Shown here piece after piece: positions 18,945 through 28,014 of a stretch of DNA of 64,000 nt. Position 1 is the first letter of the stretch. Every line of letters starts with the position of its first letter. The notes under the pieces are model-generated. The model saw only the letters and a program-made list of their open reading frames with translations. It ran no database searches and was not told the DNA's origin. Source of the stretch: Catenovulum agarivorans DS-2 (lineage in GTDB: Bacteria; Pseudomonadota; Gammaproteobacteria; Enterobacterales; Alteromonadaceae); assembly GCF_000568405.1 (NCBI RefSeq), contig NZ_ARZY01000004.1:62001-126000 (forward strand), given 5' to 3'. The position numbers and the translations under genes are program-made.

Positions 18945-21752
18945 ATGGCTTTGTTTTGGGTTCCACTAATCACAACAATTGGCAGTTTGATCTCTTCACG
19001 TGCGGCAAAACTCAGTCGCAATGAAACTGCGGCTGTTACCCTGATTGCACCACTGATTGCGCTGGCTGTTTGTTTGTATCACGCACCTGCGGTATTTAAC
19101 GGTGAAACAGTCTATGATCATATTCAATGGCTGGATGTGTTGGGTATACACTTAAGCTTTCGACTTGATGGCTTATCACTCTTATTCACTTTGCTCATTC
19201 TAGGCATTGGTTGTTTAGTTATCTTTTATGCGCGTTATTATTTAAGCGCAAAAGACTCCTTACCCAAACTATACGCGTATTTATTGCTGTTTATGACCGC
19301 TATGTTAGGCATTGTCATGTCTAACAATACCATCCAGTTGTGGTTTTTCTGGGAACTCACCAGCATTAGCTCGTTTCTGTTGATCAGCTACTGGTCTGAT
19401 AAAGCTGAGGCGCGTAAAGGCGCACTGATGGCGCTCTCTATCACTGGAGCTGGTGGTTTAGCCTTGCTGGCTGGTCTACTCATCCTAGGTAATATTGTTG
19501 GCAGCTATCAGTTAGATGTTATTTTAGCCAGTGGCGATATGATTAAACAAAGTCAGTGGTACGAGCTGACCCTTGTGTTAATTTTATTGGGGGCATTTAC
19601 TAAGTCAGCTCAATTTCCATTTCATTTTTGGTTGCCTCATGCCATGGCCGCTCCAACGCCAGTTAGTGCTTACTTACATTCGGCAACCATGGTTAAAGCT
19701 GGTATCTTTTTATTAGCTCGTTTTTATCCTGCGCTAGCTGGCACTGAAATTTGGTTTTTAATTGTCAGTTTAACCGGTTTAACCACATTGTTAATTGGTG
19801 CATATGTCGCGTTATTTAAACATGATTTAAAGGGGTTATTGGCGTATTCAACCATTAGTCATTTAGGCCTAATTACCCTGCTGTTGGGGCTAGATACTGA
19901 GCTTGCGACAGTTGCGGCGATATTCCACATTATTAACCATGCTACGTTTAAAGCTTCTTTGTTTATGGCAACTGGTATTATCGACCACGAAACGGGCACG
20001 CGAGATATGCGAAAACTTAATGGCATGTGGAAGTTTATGCCGTTTACCGCAACACTCGCTATGGTTTCAGCCGCGTCTATGGCAGGGGTGCCTTTGTTAA
20101 ATGGTTTCTTGTCTAAAGAAATGTTCTTTGCAGAAACTTTGCACGCCCAGTTACTTGGCTCTATGTCTTGGCTCATTCCTGTTTTAGCCACAGCCGCCGG
20201 CGCATTTTCGGTTGCCTATTCGGCGCGTTTTATTCACGATGTATTCTTTAACGGTGATCCGGTTGATTTACCTAAACAGCCTCACGAAGCGCCACGTTAT
20301 ATGCGTGTTCCGATTGAAATTTTAGTCGCAATTTGTATTTTGGTTGGGATGTTTCCAAACTTAATTGTCGACAGCATTCTCGATGTCGCTTCAAGCGCTG
20401 TTTTAACTGGTGCTACACCCGTATTTGAAATTGCTTTATGGCATGGATTTAACCTGCCATTGTTGATGAGTGCTCTAGCGGTTGCTGGTGGTGTGGTTAT
20501 TTATTCGCTGCGCAAACACTTATTTCAGTTTCAGGCCACCTTACCTGCGTTGGAAGGCCGCTATATGTTTGAGCAAGGGTTAGATGTTGTTTTATCTTGG
20601 TGTCAAAAACGCATTAGCCAGTTTGAGAATGGTTCTTTACAGCGCTACACCATAGTATTAATTGCAACTGTGTTGTTTTTTGCTGGTGCTCCACTGTTTG
20701 ATATGCAAAAGCTAGTTGGTGGAAACCAGCCGCATCCAATTGATATGTTTAATGCCGTTGGTACTGGGTTGTTAATAGCTGGTGCTGTCGCAACGGTTAT
20801 TTGGCATCGCCATCGAATGATTGCCCTTATTATGATATCTATTGTTGGTTTGATGGTTTCGGTGGCATTTACCCGATTTTCTGCGCCAGATTTAGCCTTG
20901 ACTCAACTCAGTGTTGAAGTGGTCACCGTTGTTTTGTTGATGCTGGCTCTGTTTTTCCTACCGCAAAAAACACCAAAAGAATCTAGTTCAATTCGGGTAT
21001 TACGCGACTTAATGATATCGACTGGTTGTGGCGTTGTAGTTGGTAGTATATGTTATGCGCTAGTTACTCGACCACTAGATTCTATTTCACAGTTTTTTGT
21101 TGAGAATGCAAAAACAGGTGGTGGTGGTACCAATGTTGTAAACGTAATTTTGGTTGATTTTAGGGGCTTTGATACCTTAGGTGAAATAACCGTATTAGGT
21201 ATTGCAGCACTGGGCATTTATAAATTGTTAAATAATTTGCCTTTGTTTATGCCTTCAACCGATAGCGAAGGTCGCAAATGGGCGCGTGAAAAATACCCAT
21301 TATTGCTCGCAACCATTTCTCAAACCTTATTGCCGTTAGCTCTATTGGTGTCAGCCTTTATCTTTATTCGCGGCCACAATTTGCCTGGTGGTGGATTTAT
21401 CGCAGGTTTAGTGACCGCAACGGCGATTATATTGCAGTACATTGCGCACGGTTCAAACTGGATTAATGACAGGTTATTGTTTAATTACCGTAAAATTATC
21501 GCTTCTGGGGTGATGATAGCGTTTATTTGTGGGGCTGGCAGCTTCTTGTTTGATAAGCCATTTTTAACCAGTTGGTTTGATTATTTCGATATTCCACTGG
21601 TTGGCAAAACAGAATTAGCCAGTGCGATGATTTTTGATTTAGGTGTGTATGTTACGGTTGTCGGTGCAACTATGATGATTTTAGCGAGTTTAGGTAAGTT
21701 GACAGCTAATGATGAAGCTAAATCCGAGACTAAAACAATAGGAGCCAAATAA
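18945..21752 (+). CDS. mrpA: Mrp Na+/H+ antiporter, fused subunits A and B
   Basis: Large membrane subunit of the Mrp (Mnh/Sha) complex, 935 residues. The first 500 residues are homologous to NADH dehydrogenase subunit ND5, with the conserved TM5 Glu at residue 137 (FFWELTS) and HATFKASLF. The middle is the MrpA-specific extension ([17 protein letters not shown]). The end, from about residue 785, has the MrpB signature ([17 protein letters not shown]), so A and B are one polypeptide. There is accordingly no separate mrpB. The complex exports Na+ in exchange for H+ and supports pH and salt homeostasis. Stop overlaps the mrpC start by one base. Confidence 0.95.
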   Translation: MALFWVPLITTIGSLISSRAAKLSRNETAAVTLIAPLIALAVCLYHAPAVFNGETVYDHIQWLDVLGIHLSFRLDGLSLLFTLLILGIGCLVIFYARYYLSAKDSLPKLYAYLLLFMTAMLGIVMSNNTIQLWFFWELTSISSFLLISYWSDKAEARKGALMALSITGAGGLALLAGLLILGNIVGSYQLDVILASGDMIKQSQWYELTLVLILLGAFTKSAQFPFHFWLPHAMAAPTPVSAYLHSATMVKAGIFLLARFYPALAGTEIWFLIVSLTGLTTLLIGAYVALFKHDLKGLLAYSTISHLGLITLLLGLDTELATVAAIFHIINHATFKASLFMATGIIDHETGTRDMRKLNGMWKFMPFTATLAMVSAASMAGVPLLNGFLSKEMFFAETLHAQLLGSMSWLIPVLATAAGAFSVAYSARFIHDVFFNGDPVDLPKQPHEAPRYMRVPIEILVAICILVGMFPNLIVDSILDVASSAVLTGATPVFEIALWHGFNLPLLMSALAVAGGVVIYSLRKHLFQFQATLPALEGRYMFEQGLDVVLSWCQKRISQFENGSLQRYTIVLIATVLFFAGAPLFDMQKLVGGNQPHPIDMFNAVGTGLLIAGAVATVIWHRHRMIALIMISIVGLMVSVAFTRFSAPDLALTQLSVEVVTVVLLMLALFFLPQKTPKESSSIRVLRDLMISTGCGVVVGSICYALVTRPLDSISQFFVENAKTGGGGTNVVNVILVDFRGFDTLGEITVLGIAALGIYKLLNNLPLFMPSTDSEGRKWAREKYPLLLATISQTLLPLALLVSAFIFIRGHNLPGGGFIAGLVTATAIILQYIAHGSNWINDRLLFNYRKIIASGVMIAFICGAGSFLFDKPFLTSWFDYFDIPLVGKTELASAMIFDLGVYVTVVGATMMILASLGKLTANDEAKSETKTIGAK

Positions 21753-22102
21753 TGGAATTGTTATATTCGGTTTGTGTTGGTGTTTTAGTGGGTTGTGGGG
21801 TGTTTTTGATCCTCAGAGCTCGAAGTTTCCCAATTGTACTGGGGTTAACTATGTTGTCTTACGCAGTTAACCTCTTCTTGTTTGCGTCAGGACGATTAAC
21901 AATTAATAAGGCGGCCATTCTCAGTGGCAGCGAGCAATATGCTGACCCATTGCCACAAGCCTTGGTATTAACTGCAATTGTTATAGGCTTTGCGATGACA
22001 GCCTTCTCGGTGATTTTAGCGATTAGAGCACGCGCTGATTTAGGCAATGATTATGTTAACCAACTTGCTCAAGCAAACAATAAAACTGGAGTAAGAAAAT
22101 AA
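21752..22102 (+). CDS. mrpC: Mrp antiporter subunit C
   Basis: 116-residue membrane protein homologous to NuoK: three membrane segments, family motif LGLTMLSYAVNLFLFASG and the late DPLPQALVLTAIVIGFA. Part of the Mrp Na+/H+ antiporter, forming the core with A and D. Start codon overlaps the mrpA stop; two bases separate it from mrpD. Confidence 0.95.
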   Translation: MELLYSVCVGVLVGCGVFLILRARSFPIVLGLTMLSYAVNLFLFASGRLTINKAAILSGSEQYADPLPQALVLTAIVIGFAMTAFSVILAIRARADLGNDYVNQLAQANNKTGVRK

Positions 22103-22104
22103 TC

Positions 22105-23613
22105 ATGCAGCATATTGTCGTTTTTCCAATTTTATTTCCACTATTTAGTGCGCTACTTTTGTTGTTGCCACCTTGTGGTAAAAGTGTCAAAGCTCGAAGA
22201 TTTGCTTCAGTCGGCTTAGCGGCTATTTCACTGATAATCAATATCTGTTTGTTGAGCCATGTACTCGACATAGGTACGTTAACTTATGCAATAGGGAACT
22301 GGCAGGCACCTTTTGGGATTGTATTGCACGCAGATTTGCTAGCCGTTACGCTCACCTGTTTGGCATCTTTTTTGTCTCTATGCTGTATCGTATACAGCTG
22401 CGCAGGCGATGATGCGAAAGGGAGTTTCTTCCATCCATTGGTGCATTTTTTATTGATGGGGGTATGTGGTGCCTTTTTGACGGGAGATTTGTTTAACCTG
22501 TTTGTATTTTTCGAAGTGCTACTTATCGCATCCTATTCATTATTAATGCATGCTGCGGATAAACATAATACTCGCGGCGCTTTGCATTACGTTATCCTTA
22601 ATTTAGTTGGTTCAGCCATCTTTTTGATCGCGCTAGGGACTATGTACGGCGTACTTGGTAGCTTAAATATCCAAGATGTTGCGGCCCGCATCAGCCAATT
22701 AACTAATGATGATGTTTCTCTCGCCAAAATTGGCGGTTCACTATTATTGATTGTATTTGCATTAAAAGCCGCATTATTGCCTTTGCACATGTGGTTGCCA
22801 AATACCTATTCTAATGCGATGCCAGTTGTTGCAGCTTTGTTTGCCATAATGACTAAAGTAGGGGTGTATTCGATTATTCGCGTGTATAACTCAATTTTTA
22901 GTCCAGGCAGCGGCCCGTTAGGCGCTATGGGGCAAGATGTCTTATGGTTTGCAGCGCTAGCGACTATTGTTGTTGGCACCATTGGTGTACTGGCGAGTAA
23001 AGATTTGCGCAAGTTAGTGGCCAATCTAATTGTTGTGTCGGCTGGTACTTTAATTGCGTTGGTAAGTTTACAACAAATGCAGGCGACTGCCGCAGCGATA
23101 TATTATTTAATCCATTCAACCTTGGTATGTGCCGCGCTGTTTTTATGTGTAGATCTAATTGCAAGTCAGCGAGGGAAGGTGGCCGATAGAATCACCACCG
23201 GCCGACCTGTGAAGCAAGGCTTGTTGATTGGGGTGGTGTTTTTTGCCGCAGCATTAGCCGTGATTGGTATGCCACCTTTATCTGGTTTTGTTGGTAAAAT
23301 ATGGATCTTAAAAGCAACCTACCAACAAGGGGATTATGCACTTTTTTGGCCGATTTATTTAGTTGCCAGTTTATTAATTTTGGTTGGGGTTACGCGCGCG
23401 GGCAGTATTGTATTCTGGCAAAACACCAGCAAAGATATTGATAAAATTGATGTAAAACCCATTCATAAATTTAAAGTGTGGGCTGTGTATATTTTAGCAG
23501 GTGTGTCACCGTTTATGGTTATATTTGCCAAGCCAATTACCGACTTTTGTTTGCAAGCCGCGATGCAAATTCATCAAAACCCGGCTGTAACCCAATTAAC
23601 GGGAGGGCTGTAA
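22105..23613 (+). CDS. mrpD: Mrp antiporter subunit D
   Basis: 502-residue subunit related to NuoN/NuoL of complex I. The conserved TM5 glutamate is Glu137 (LFVFFEVLLIASYSL), and KAALLPLHMWLPNTYSNAMP holds the conserved helix-7 Lys and His residues thought to make the proton path. About 14 membrane helices are expected. Its stop overlaps the mrpE start (TAATG). Confidence 0.95.
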   Translation: MQHIVVFPILFPLFSALLLLLPPCGKSVKARRFASVGLAAISLIINICLLSHVLDIGTLTYAIGNWQAPFGIVLHADLLAVTLTCLASFLSLCCIVYSCAGDDAKGSFFHPLVHFLLMGVCGAFLTGDLFNLFVFFEVLLIASYSLLMHAADKHNTRGALHYVILNLVGSAIFLIALGTMYGVLGSLNIQDVAARISQLTNDDVSLAKIGGSLLLIVFALKAALLPLHMWLPNTYSNAMPVVAALFAIMTKVGVYSIIRVYNSIFSPGSGPLGAMGQDVLWFAALATIVVGTIGVLASKDLRKLVANLIVVSAGTLIALVSLQQMQATAAAIYYLIHSTLVCAALFLCVDLIASQRGKVADRITTGRPVKQGLLIGVVFFAAALAVIGMPPLSGFVGKIWILKATYQQGDYALFWPIYLVASLLILVGVTRAGSIVFWQNTSKDIDKIDVKPIHKFKVWAVYILAGVSPFMVIFAKPITDFCLQAAMQIHQNPAVTQLTGGL

Positions 23614-24134
23614 TGAATCGTTATTTCCCCGCGCCATCTACCAGCATATTGTTATTGGTTATTTGGTTATTGTTGAATAATAGTTTGTCGTTTGGCCAAG
23701 TGTTATTAGGGACTATACTCGCTATTTCCATTCCTATTTTTACCCGGCCATTTACCGAGCAAAATCCTTCAGTAAAACGACCTGCATTAGCGATAAAACA
23801 GCTATTAGTGGTATTGCTTGACATTATTACCGCTAACATTCAAGTGGCTATTTTAATTGTCGGTCCAAATAAGAGGTTGCGCCCTGCTTTTGTCAAAGTA
23901 CCATTGGATATGACGGATGCTCTGCCGATTACTTTGTTGGCTAGTACGGTGTCACTAACGCCAGGTACAGTCAGTGCTGAGGTATATCCGATCAGTGAAG
24001 AGCACCATACATCGGACAATAAAACGCCACGATATTTGTTAATTCATGTGCTGGATTTACAAGACGAAGCTAAGTTAATTGAGCAAATTAAAACTCGATA
24101 TGAAGCCCCAATTAAGGAGATCTTCGGATGTTAG
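23613..24134 (+). CDS. mrpE: Mrp antiporter subunit E
   Basis: 173-residue subunit starting at the ATG that overlaps the mrpD stop (MNRYFPAPSTS). It has N-terminal membrane segments and the soluble family sequence LLASTVSLTPGTVSAEV, which is diagnostic for MrpE. Overlaps mrpF by seven bases. An upstream in-frame extension into mrpD is not needed. Confidence 0.93.
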   Translation: MNRYFPAPSTSILLLVIWLLLNNSLSFGQVLLGTILAISIPIFTRPFTEQNPSVKRPALAIKQLLVVLLDIITANIQVAILIVGPNKRLRPAFVKVPLDMTDALPITLLASTVSLTPGTVSAEVYPISEEHHTSDNKTPRYLLIHVLDLQDEAKLIEQIKTRYEAPIKEIFGC

Positions 24135-24397
24135 GTAGCGTTATTATTTTTGTTTTTGCCATGTTGGGATTGGCACTATTGTTAAATATTTGGCGATTGC
24201 TAAAAGGTCCATCTGTACCAGATCGTATTTTGGCATTGGATACTATGTACATCAATACGATTGCAGTCATTGTGTTGTATGGATTGCACAACGATACTAG
24301 TCTGTATTTTGAAGCGGCATTATTAATTGCGATGTTAGGTTTTGTCAGTACAGTTGCTTTGTGTAAATATTTATTAAGAGGCGATTTAATCGAATGA
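24128..24397 (+). CDS. mrpF: Mrp antiporter subunit F
   Basis: 89-residue protein with three membrane segments and the family motif GPSVPDRILALDTMYIN. Required for assembly and activity of the Mrp complex. Overlaps mrpE upstream and mrpG downstream by a few bases. Confidence 0.94.
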   Translation: MLGSVIIFVFAMLGLALLLNIWRLLKGPSVPDRILALDTMYINTIAVIVLYGLHNDTSLYFEAALLIAMLGFVSTVALCKYLLRGDLIE

Positions 24398-24729
24398 TGA
24401 TATATGAATGGCTGGTGTCAATTTTACTATTGTTAGGCGGCACGCTAATTTTAATTGGCTCGATTGGTTTGGTGAAAATGCCTGACTTTTTTATGCGTCT
24501 GCACGGGCCTACTAAAGCGACTACTTTGGGGATGGCATGTCTACTAATCGCTGCAATGATTTATTTTTCTGTGACAACAGCGGGTTATAGCTTAAAGGAA
24601 ATCCTAATTTCAATTTTCTTGTTAATTACCGCACCTATCAGTGGTTATATTCTGATCAAGTCTGCTATCCATCATAAACTAGCGGCTAAAGAGGGCACCC
24701 AAGGTATAGATAGAATAGAGAAAGATTAG
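24394..24729 (+). CDS. mrpG: Mrp antiporter subunit G
   Basis: 111-residue last subunit of the Mrp complex: three membrane segments and the motif LVKMPDFFMRLHGPTKATTLG. It overlaps mrpF by four bases. It ends one base before the stop of the convergent VOC gene, leaving no room for a separate terminator. Confidence 0.94.
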   Translation: MMIYEWLVSILLLLGGTLILIGSIGLVKMPDFFMRLHGPTKATTLGMACLLIAAMIYFSVTTAGYSLKEILISIFLLITAPISGYILIKSAIHHKLAAKEGTQGIDRIEKD

Positions 24730-24730
24730 A

Positions 24731-25120
24731 CTACCCTTGATATAATTCTAGTGGCAGGCCGTCTGGATCTTGAAAAAAGGTAAAGGCTTTGCCTGTCAGC
24801 TCATCTATGCGTATTTGTTCTACTAAGATCCCCTGTTGTTCTAACCAGCCCTTTGCTTTAGCCACATCATCAACCTTAAATGCCAAGTGACGTAGACCTT
24901 GCGCCTCCGGACGAGAAGGACGTTTAGGCGGGTTCGGAAATGAAAATAATTCGATTTGGCTATGTCCATCTACCGCTAAGTCTAATTTATATGAGTCTCG
25001 CTCTGCTCTGTATGTCTCGGCAATAACATCAAAACCTAGAATCTGGGTGTAAAAGGCTTTTGATTTTTGGTAATCGGAGCAAATAATTGCCACATGGTGG
25101 ATTTGTTTGATGTTTAACAT
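24731..25120 (-). CDS. VOC-superfamily protein (YaeR-like)
   Basis: 129-residue single glyoxalase/bleomycin-resistance/dioxygenase (VOC) domain protein, closest in appearance to E. coli YaeR. Metal-site residues are visible: His in IHHVAIICSDYQKSKAFY, Glu in QIELFSFP, His in LRHLAFKVDD and Glu in DPDGLPLELYQG. Such proteins are small metal-dependent lyases or isomerases of unknown substrate, sometimes annotated as lactoylglutathione lyase. Ten bases separate it from the upstream cysteine-cluster gene, so the two share a transcript. Confidence 0.85.
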   Translation of the reverse strand: MLNIKQIHHVAIICSDYQKSKAFYTQILGFDVIAETYRAERDSYKLDLAVDGHSQIELFSFPNPPKRPSRPEAQGLRHLAFKVDDVAKAKGWLEQQGILVEQIRIDELTGKAFTFFQDPDGLPLELYQG

Positions 25121-25130
25121 GGTACAGCCT

Positions 25131-25382
25131 TTATTCGGTTAAATTTTCAAGTTGAGTGATTATGGTCAGTGCTTCGGCAGCACTGCTTCCACATACTTGT
25201 CTATCTGCCTGAAATTGCAAACATACCTTAGGTCTTTGTGGTTGACCGAATATCTTGCATAAATTGTTGTTGTCGAGCTGAATACAGCGCACGCCTGCGG
25301 GTTTACCGTTTGGCATACCAGGAATAGGACTAGAGATTGATGGGGCGATACAGCAAGCGCCACAACCGGGATTACATTGCAT
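25131..25382 (-). CDS. YkgJ-family cysteine-cluster protein
   Basis: 83-residue protein opening with a dense cysteine cluster CNPGCGACC (Cys3, 7, 10, 11) and more cysteines at CIQL, LCKIFG, VCLQF and VCG. This is the CxxxCxxCC pattern of the YkgJ family, thought to bind zinc or an iron-sulfur cluster. Function is unknown. It starts 33 bases beyond the rpoH terminator and runs into the VOC gene. Confidence 0.82.
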   Translation of the reverse strand: MQCNPGCGACCIAPSISSPIPGMPNGKPAGVRCIQLDNNNLCKIFGQPQRPKVCLQFQADRQVCGSSAAEALTIITQLENLTE

Positions 25383-25414
25383 TTAATTAATCTTTTGCAC
25401 AGGTTTTACTATCG

Positions 25415-25449
25415 CCAAAAACAACAATAGCCGGCAAACCGGCTATTGT
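25415..25449 (-). terminator. Terminator after rpoH
   Basis: On the minus strand an 11-bp perfect stem (ACAATAGCCGG at 25424-25434 with CCGGCTATTGT at 25439-25449) has a four-base loop and is followed by TGTTTTTGG. Good intrinsic terminator for rpoH. Confidence 0.88.
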
Positions 25450-25483
25450 GACAAATTACATAATTTTCGCTAGTATTTTGGAA

Positions 25484-26347
25484 CTACAGTTCACCCATAG
25501 CGTTGCGCAATTTTTTCATTGCGTTGGCTTCTAGCTGGCGAACTCGTTCAGCTGACACGCTATATTTCTGCGCCAATTCTTGTAAAGTTAGTTTGTTGTT
25601 ATCATCCAACCAACGTGTACGAATGATGTCTTGGCTACGTTCATCTAATGTCTGAATTGCATGCAGTAAACGCGTATTAGCATGGCTTTCCCATTGGTCG
25701 CTTTCTACGTGTTCGGCAACGTCTGAAGCTGTGTCTTCTAAAAACTGTGCCGGAGCAAAACTGGTGCTTTCATCATCGTCGTTAGTTAAATCGAAGGCTT
25801 GGTCTTGATTACTCATGCGGCTTTCCATTTCCAAAACCTCTGAGCGACTGACGCCTAAATCACCTGCCACTTTATCGACTTCTTCATTGTTAAACCAGCC
25901 AAGGCGCTTTTTCGATTTACGTAGATTAAAGAAAAGTTTTCGCTGAGCTTTAGTTGTTGCTACTTTAACAATACGCCAATTTTTCAGTACGTATTCGTGG
26001 ATTTCTGCTTTAATCCAATGTACTGCAAATGAAACCAAGCGAACACCCACTGAAGGATCAAACCGTCTAACGGCTTTCATTAAGCCCACGTTACCTTCTT
26101 GAATGAGGTCTGCTTGCGGTAATCCATAACCCGAATAGCTTTTTGCAATGTGCACAACAAAGCGTAAATGTGACATGATAAGTTGTTGTGCTGCTTCTAA
26201 GTCACCATCATTAAATAGACGCTCGCCTAAGCTTTTTTCTTGCTCGGCCGTCAATACAGGAATGCTATTTACACTTTGGATATAAGAATCCAGACTACCC
26301 GTTTGTGGGGTCAACATTAATGCTGTAGATGTAGATGACGCTGTCAT
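25484..26347 (-). CDS. rpoH: RNA polymerase sigma-32 (heat shock)
   Basis: 287-residue sigma factor directing RNA polymerase to heat-shock promoters. Region 2 is clear ([33 protein letters not shown] is its long conserved core, residues 61-93), and the RpoH box [10 protein letters not shown] at residues 135-144 separates it from other group 3 sigmas. Region 4.2 ends in [24 protein letters not shown] ribosome site precedes the ATG. In most gammaproteobacteria rpoH follows ftsYEX; here it stands alone between a YkgJ gene and an EAL-HDOD gene, while ftsY lies near 63.6 kb. It may be a relocated rpoH or a second copy. Confidence 0.94.
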   Translation of the reverse strand: MTASSTSTALMLTPQTGSLDSYIQSVNSIPVLTAEQEKSLGERLFNDGDLEAAQQLIMSHLRFVVHIAKSYSGYGLPQADLIQEGNVGLMKAVRRFDPSVGVRLVSFAVHWIKAEIHEYVLKNWRIVKVATTKAQRKLFFNLRKSKKRLGWFNNEEVDKVAGDLGVSRSEVLEMESRMSNQDQAFDLTNDDDESTSFAPAQFLEDTASDVAEHVESDQWESHANTRLLHAIQTLDERSQDIIRTRWLDDNNKLTLQELAQKYSVSAERVRQLEANAMKKLRNAMGEL

Positions 26348-26382
26348 AAATCACTCCAGTCCGGTTACCTTGATGAGAATAT

Positions 26383-26411
26383 ATTTTATCAATATCGTTT
26401 TTAACACTCAA
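26383..26411 (-). promoter_or_regulatory. Sigma-70-type promoter of rpoH
   Basis: On the minus strand TTGAGT (26406-26411) and TAAAAT (26383-26388) are spaced by exactly 17 bases, 36 bases before the rpoH ATG. Four and five of six bases match the consensus. Confidence 0.6.
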
Positions 26412-26414
26412 CAA

Positions 26415-26428
26415 CCCTATTAATAGGG
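26415..26428. promoter_or_regulatory. 14-bp perfect palindrome beside the rpoH -35 box
   Basis: CCCTATTAATAGGG is a perfect palindrome ending three bases upstream of the putative rpoH -35 element. It could be an operator for a dimeric regulator; the cognate factor is unknown. Confidence 0.45.
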
Positions 26429-26707
26429 GCGTGATAAATTCTATCAAGGACCAATTATTTGTTAAATATGGTTATAACTGCTTTATTAGAAGCAAGTCAA
26501 CCGATTTTGTTCCCTTACCCTAACACAGTCTGACTAACTTTTTAGATTTGTGAGTTATATTAAATACGATTTTATCTTGAGTTGGCTGTTTATTGTTCTA
26601 TCTCGACATTTTTTATCATTCTAGACTAGCTATTGTGGTGATGTCGCAGTAATCTGTTAGTGAATGTTAAAAAAATATCACAAAGTTGTATCTATTGAGA
26701 GTGGTTT
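26429..26707. other. A/T-rich divergent spacer between rpoH and EAL-HDOD gene
   Basis: No gene is supported in these 280 bases. It should hold the promoter of the EAL-HDOD gene and possibly extra rpoH promoters; a weak TTGAGT/TATCTC pair occurs near 26578-26605 but is not convincing. Confidence 0.4.
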
Positions 26708-27934
26708 ATGTATTCGTATGTCGCGCGCCAAGCAATATTGGATGTCGAAGAAAAAATAGTCGGTTATGAGTTGTTGTTCCGAAATGGTGTAGAGAATGCA
26801 TTTCCAGATATATGTCCAGATCAGGCTACATCACAAATATTAACATCTAATCATTTAACTCGAGGTCTCGAAAGTATCACTGATGGTAAATGTACTTACA
26901 TCAACTTTTTTGAAGACACTTTGATTAATCGCTTTCCAGAATCGTTAGATCCTAAAAATGTAGTGATTGAAATCTTAGAAAGTGTCGAGATCAGTGAGGA
27001 ATTGTTGGATGCTTGTCGTGCTTTGAAAAAGCAAGGTTACCGATTGGCATTAGACGATCACAACTTTGATCCTGTTTGGGATATCTTTTTACCTTATATC
27101 GACACCATTAAAGTTGATGTTCGTCAGTTTAATATTTTGCAAATTAGCAAATACGTTCGCCGTATTGCTGGATCAGGTGTGAATTTATTGGCAGAAAAAG
27201 TTGAAACTCGTGAAGAGTTTGAGCAATTAAAAACTCTTGGGTTTCAGTTGTTTCAGGGGTACTTTTTCGCTCGGCCAGAAATTTTTAAATCTAAACAAAT
27301 TGTCGCTAATAAACTCAATTTATTACAGCTGATTTCCGAAGCCGGTAGTGCGCAGTTGAATATTGATAAAGTCAGTGAAATACTTGCACAAGATGTTGCT
27401 TTGTCTTACAAGTTGTTACGGTTTATAAATAGTGCAGGGTTCAGTACCAGCCAACAGATTACCTCGTTAAAACATGCAATCGTCTACATGGGAGAAGCCG
27501 AGGTTAAGAAGTTTATTTCGTTGTTAGCATTGGCAAACTTAAGTGGTGACAAGCCTGATGAAATAATGGTGTTGTCATTGGCTCGAGCGCGATTTTGTGG
27601 CCACATTGCGCAAATGCGTGGCGATGATGAAAATCCACCTATGGCTTTTCTGGTCGGTATGCTTAGCTTAGTCGATGCTCTATTAGATGAACCAATGGAT
27701 GCACTTGCAGGCAAATTGCCTATCGCCGACGAGATCAAACAAGGTTTGGTTGAACAAAAAGGCATATTGGGGTTGTACCTTAAGCTCGCACTAAGTTACG
27801 AACAAGCTCAGTGGGACGAGGTTGAGACTTTGGCAATGGCATTGAAAGCTCCGATTGACCATATCCATGAGTTCTACCAAGAATCGCTCGCTTGGGCTGA
27901 CAGAATTTGTAACTGTGAACGCAGTGCTGCGTAA
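26708..27934 (+). CDS. EAL-HDOD signalling protein (YuxH-like), EAL degenerate
   Basis: 408-residue cytoplasmic protein with an N-terminal EAL domain (1-200) and a C-terminal HDOD domain (about 205-390). The EAL signature is changed to YELLFR (Glu21 kept), some metal-site positions persist (EILE, LAEKVET, LFQGYFF), but loop 6 DDFGTG is replaced by DDHNFDP. It probably no longer hydrolyses c-di-GMP and may bind it or act through protein contacts. HDOD (LLQLISEAGSAQLN..., SYKLLRFINSAGF) is a non-catalytic HD relative common in signalling proteins. Monocistronic, divergent from rpoH. Family assignment is firm, role unknown. Confidence 0.87.
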   Translation: MYSYVARQAILDVEEKIVGYELLFRNGVENAFPDICPDQATSQILTSNHLTRGLESITDGKCTYINFFEDTLINRFPESLDPKNVVIEILESVEISEELLDACRALKKQGYRLALDDHNFDPVWDIFLPYIDTIKVDVRQFNILQISKYVRRIAGSGVNLLAEKVETREEFEQLKTLGFQLFQGYFFARPEIFKSKQIVANKLNLLQLISEAGSAQLNIDKVSEILAQDVALSYKLLRFINSAGFSTSQQITSLKHAIVYMGEAEVKKFISLLALANLSGDKPDEIMVLSLARARFCGHIAQMRGDDENPPMAFLVGMLSLVDALLDEPMDALAGKLPIADEIKQGLVEQKGILGLYLKLALSYEQAQWDEVETLAMALKAPIDHIHEFYQESLAWADRICNCERSAA

Positions 27935-27964
27935 GCGCCTCGGAGTTGCGTGAAGCTTTTGCCA

Positions 27965-27993
27965 AGGCATGCCTGCAACAAACAGGCATGCCT
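27965..27993. terminator. Inverted repeat between convergent genes
   Basis: AGGCATGCCTG (27965-27975) pairs perfectly with CAGGCATGCCT (27983-27993) around a seven-base loop. It lies between the EAL-HDOD and speA stops. Neither strand shows a clean T run, so it may be a bidirectional, weak terminator. Confidence 0.5.
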
Positions 27994-28014
27994 CAAAACT
28001 AAGCGTAAATCTGC

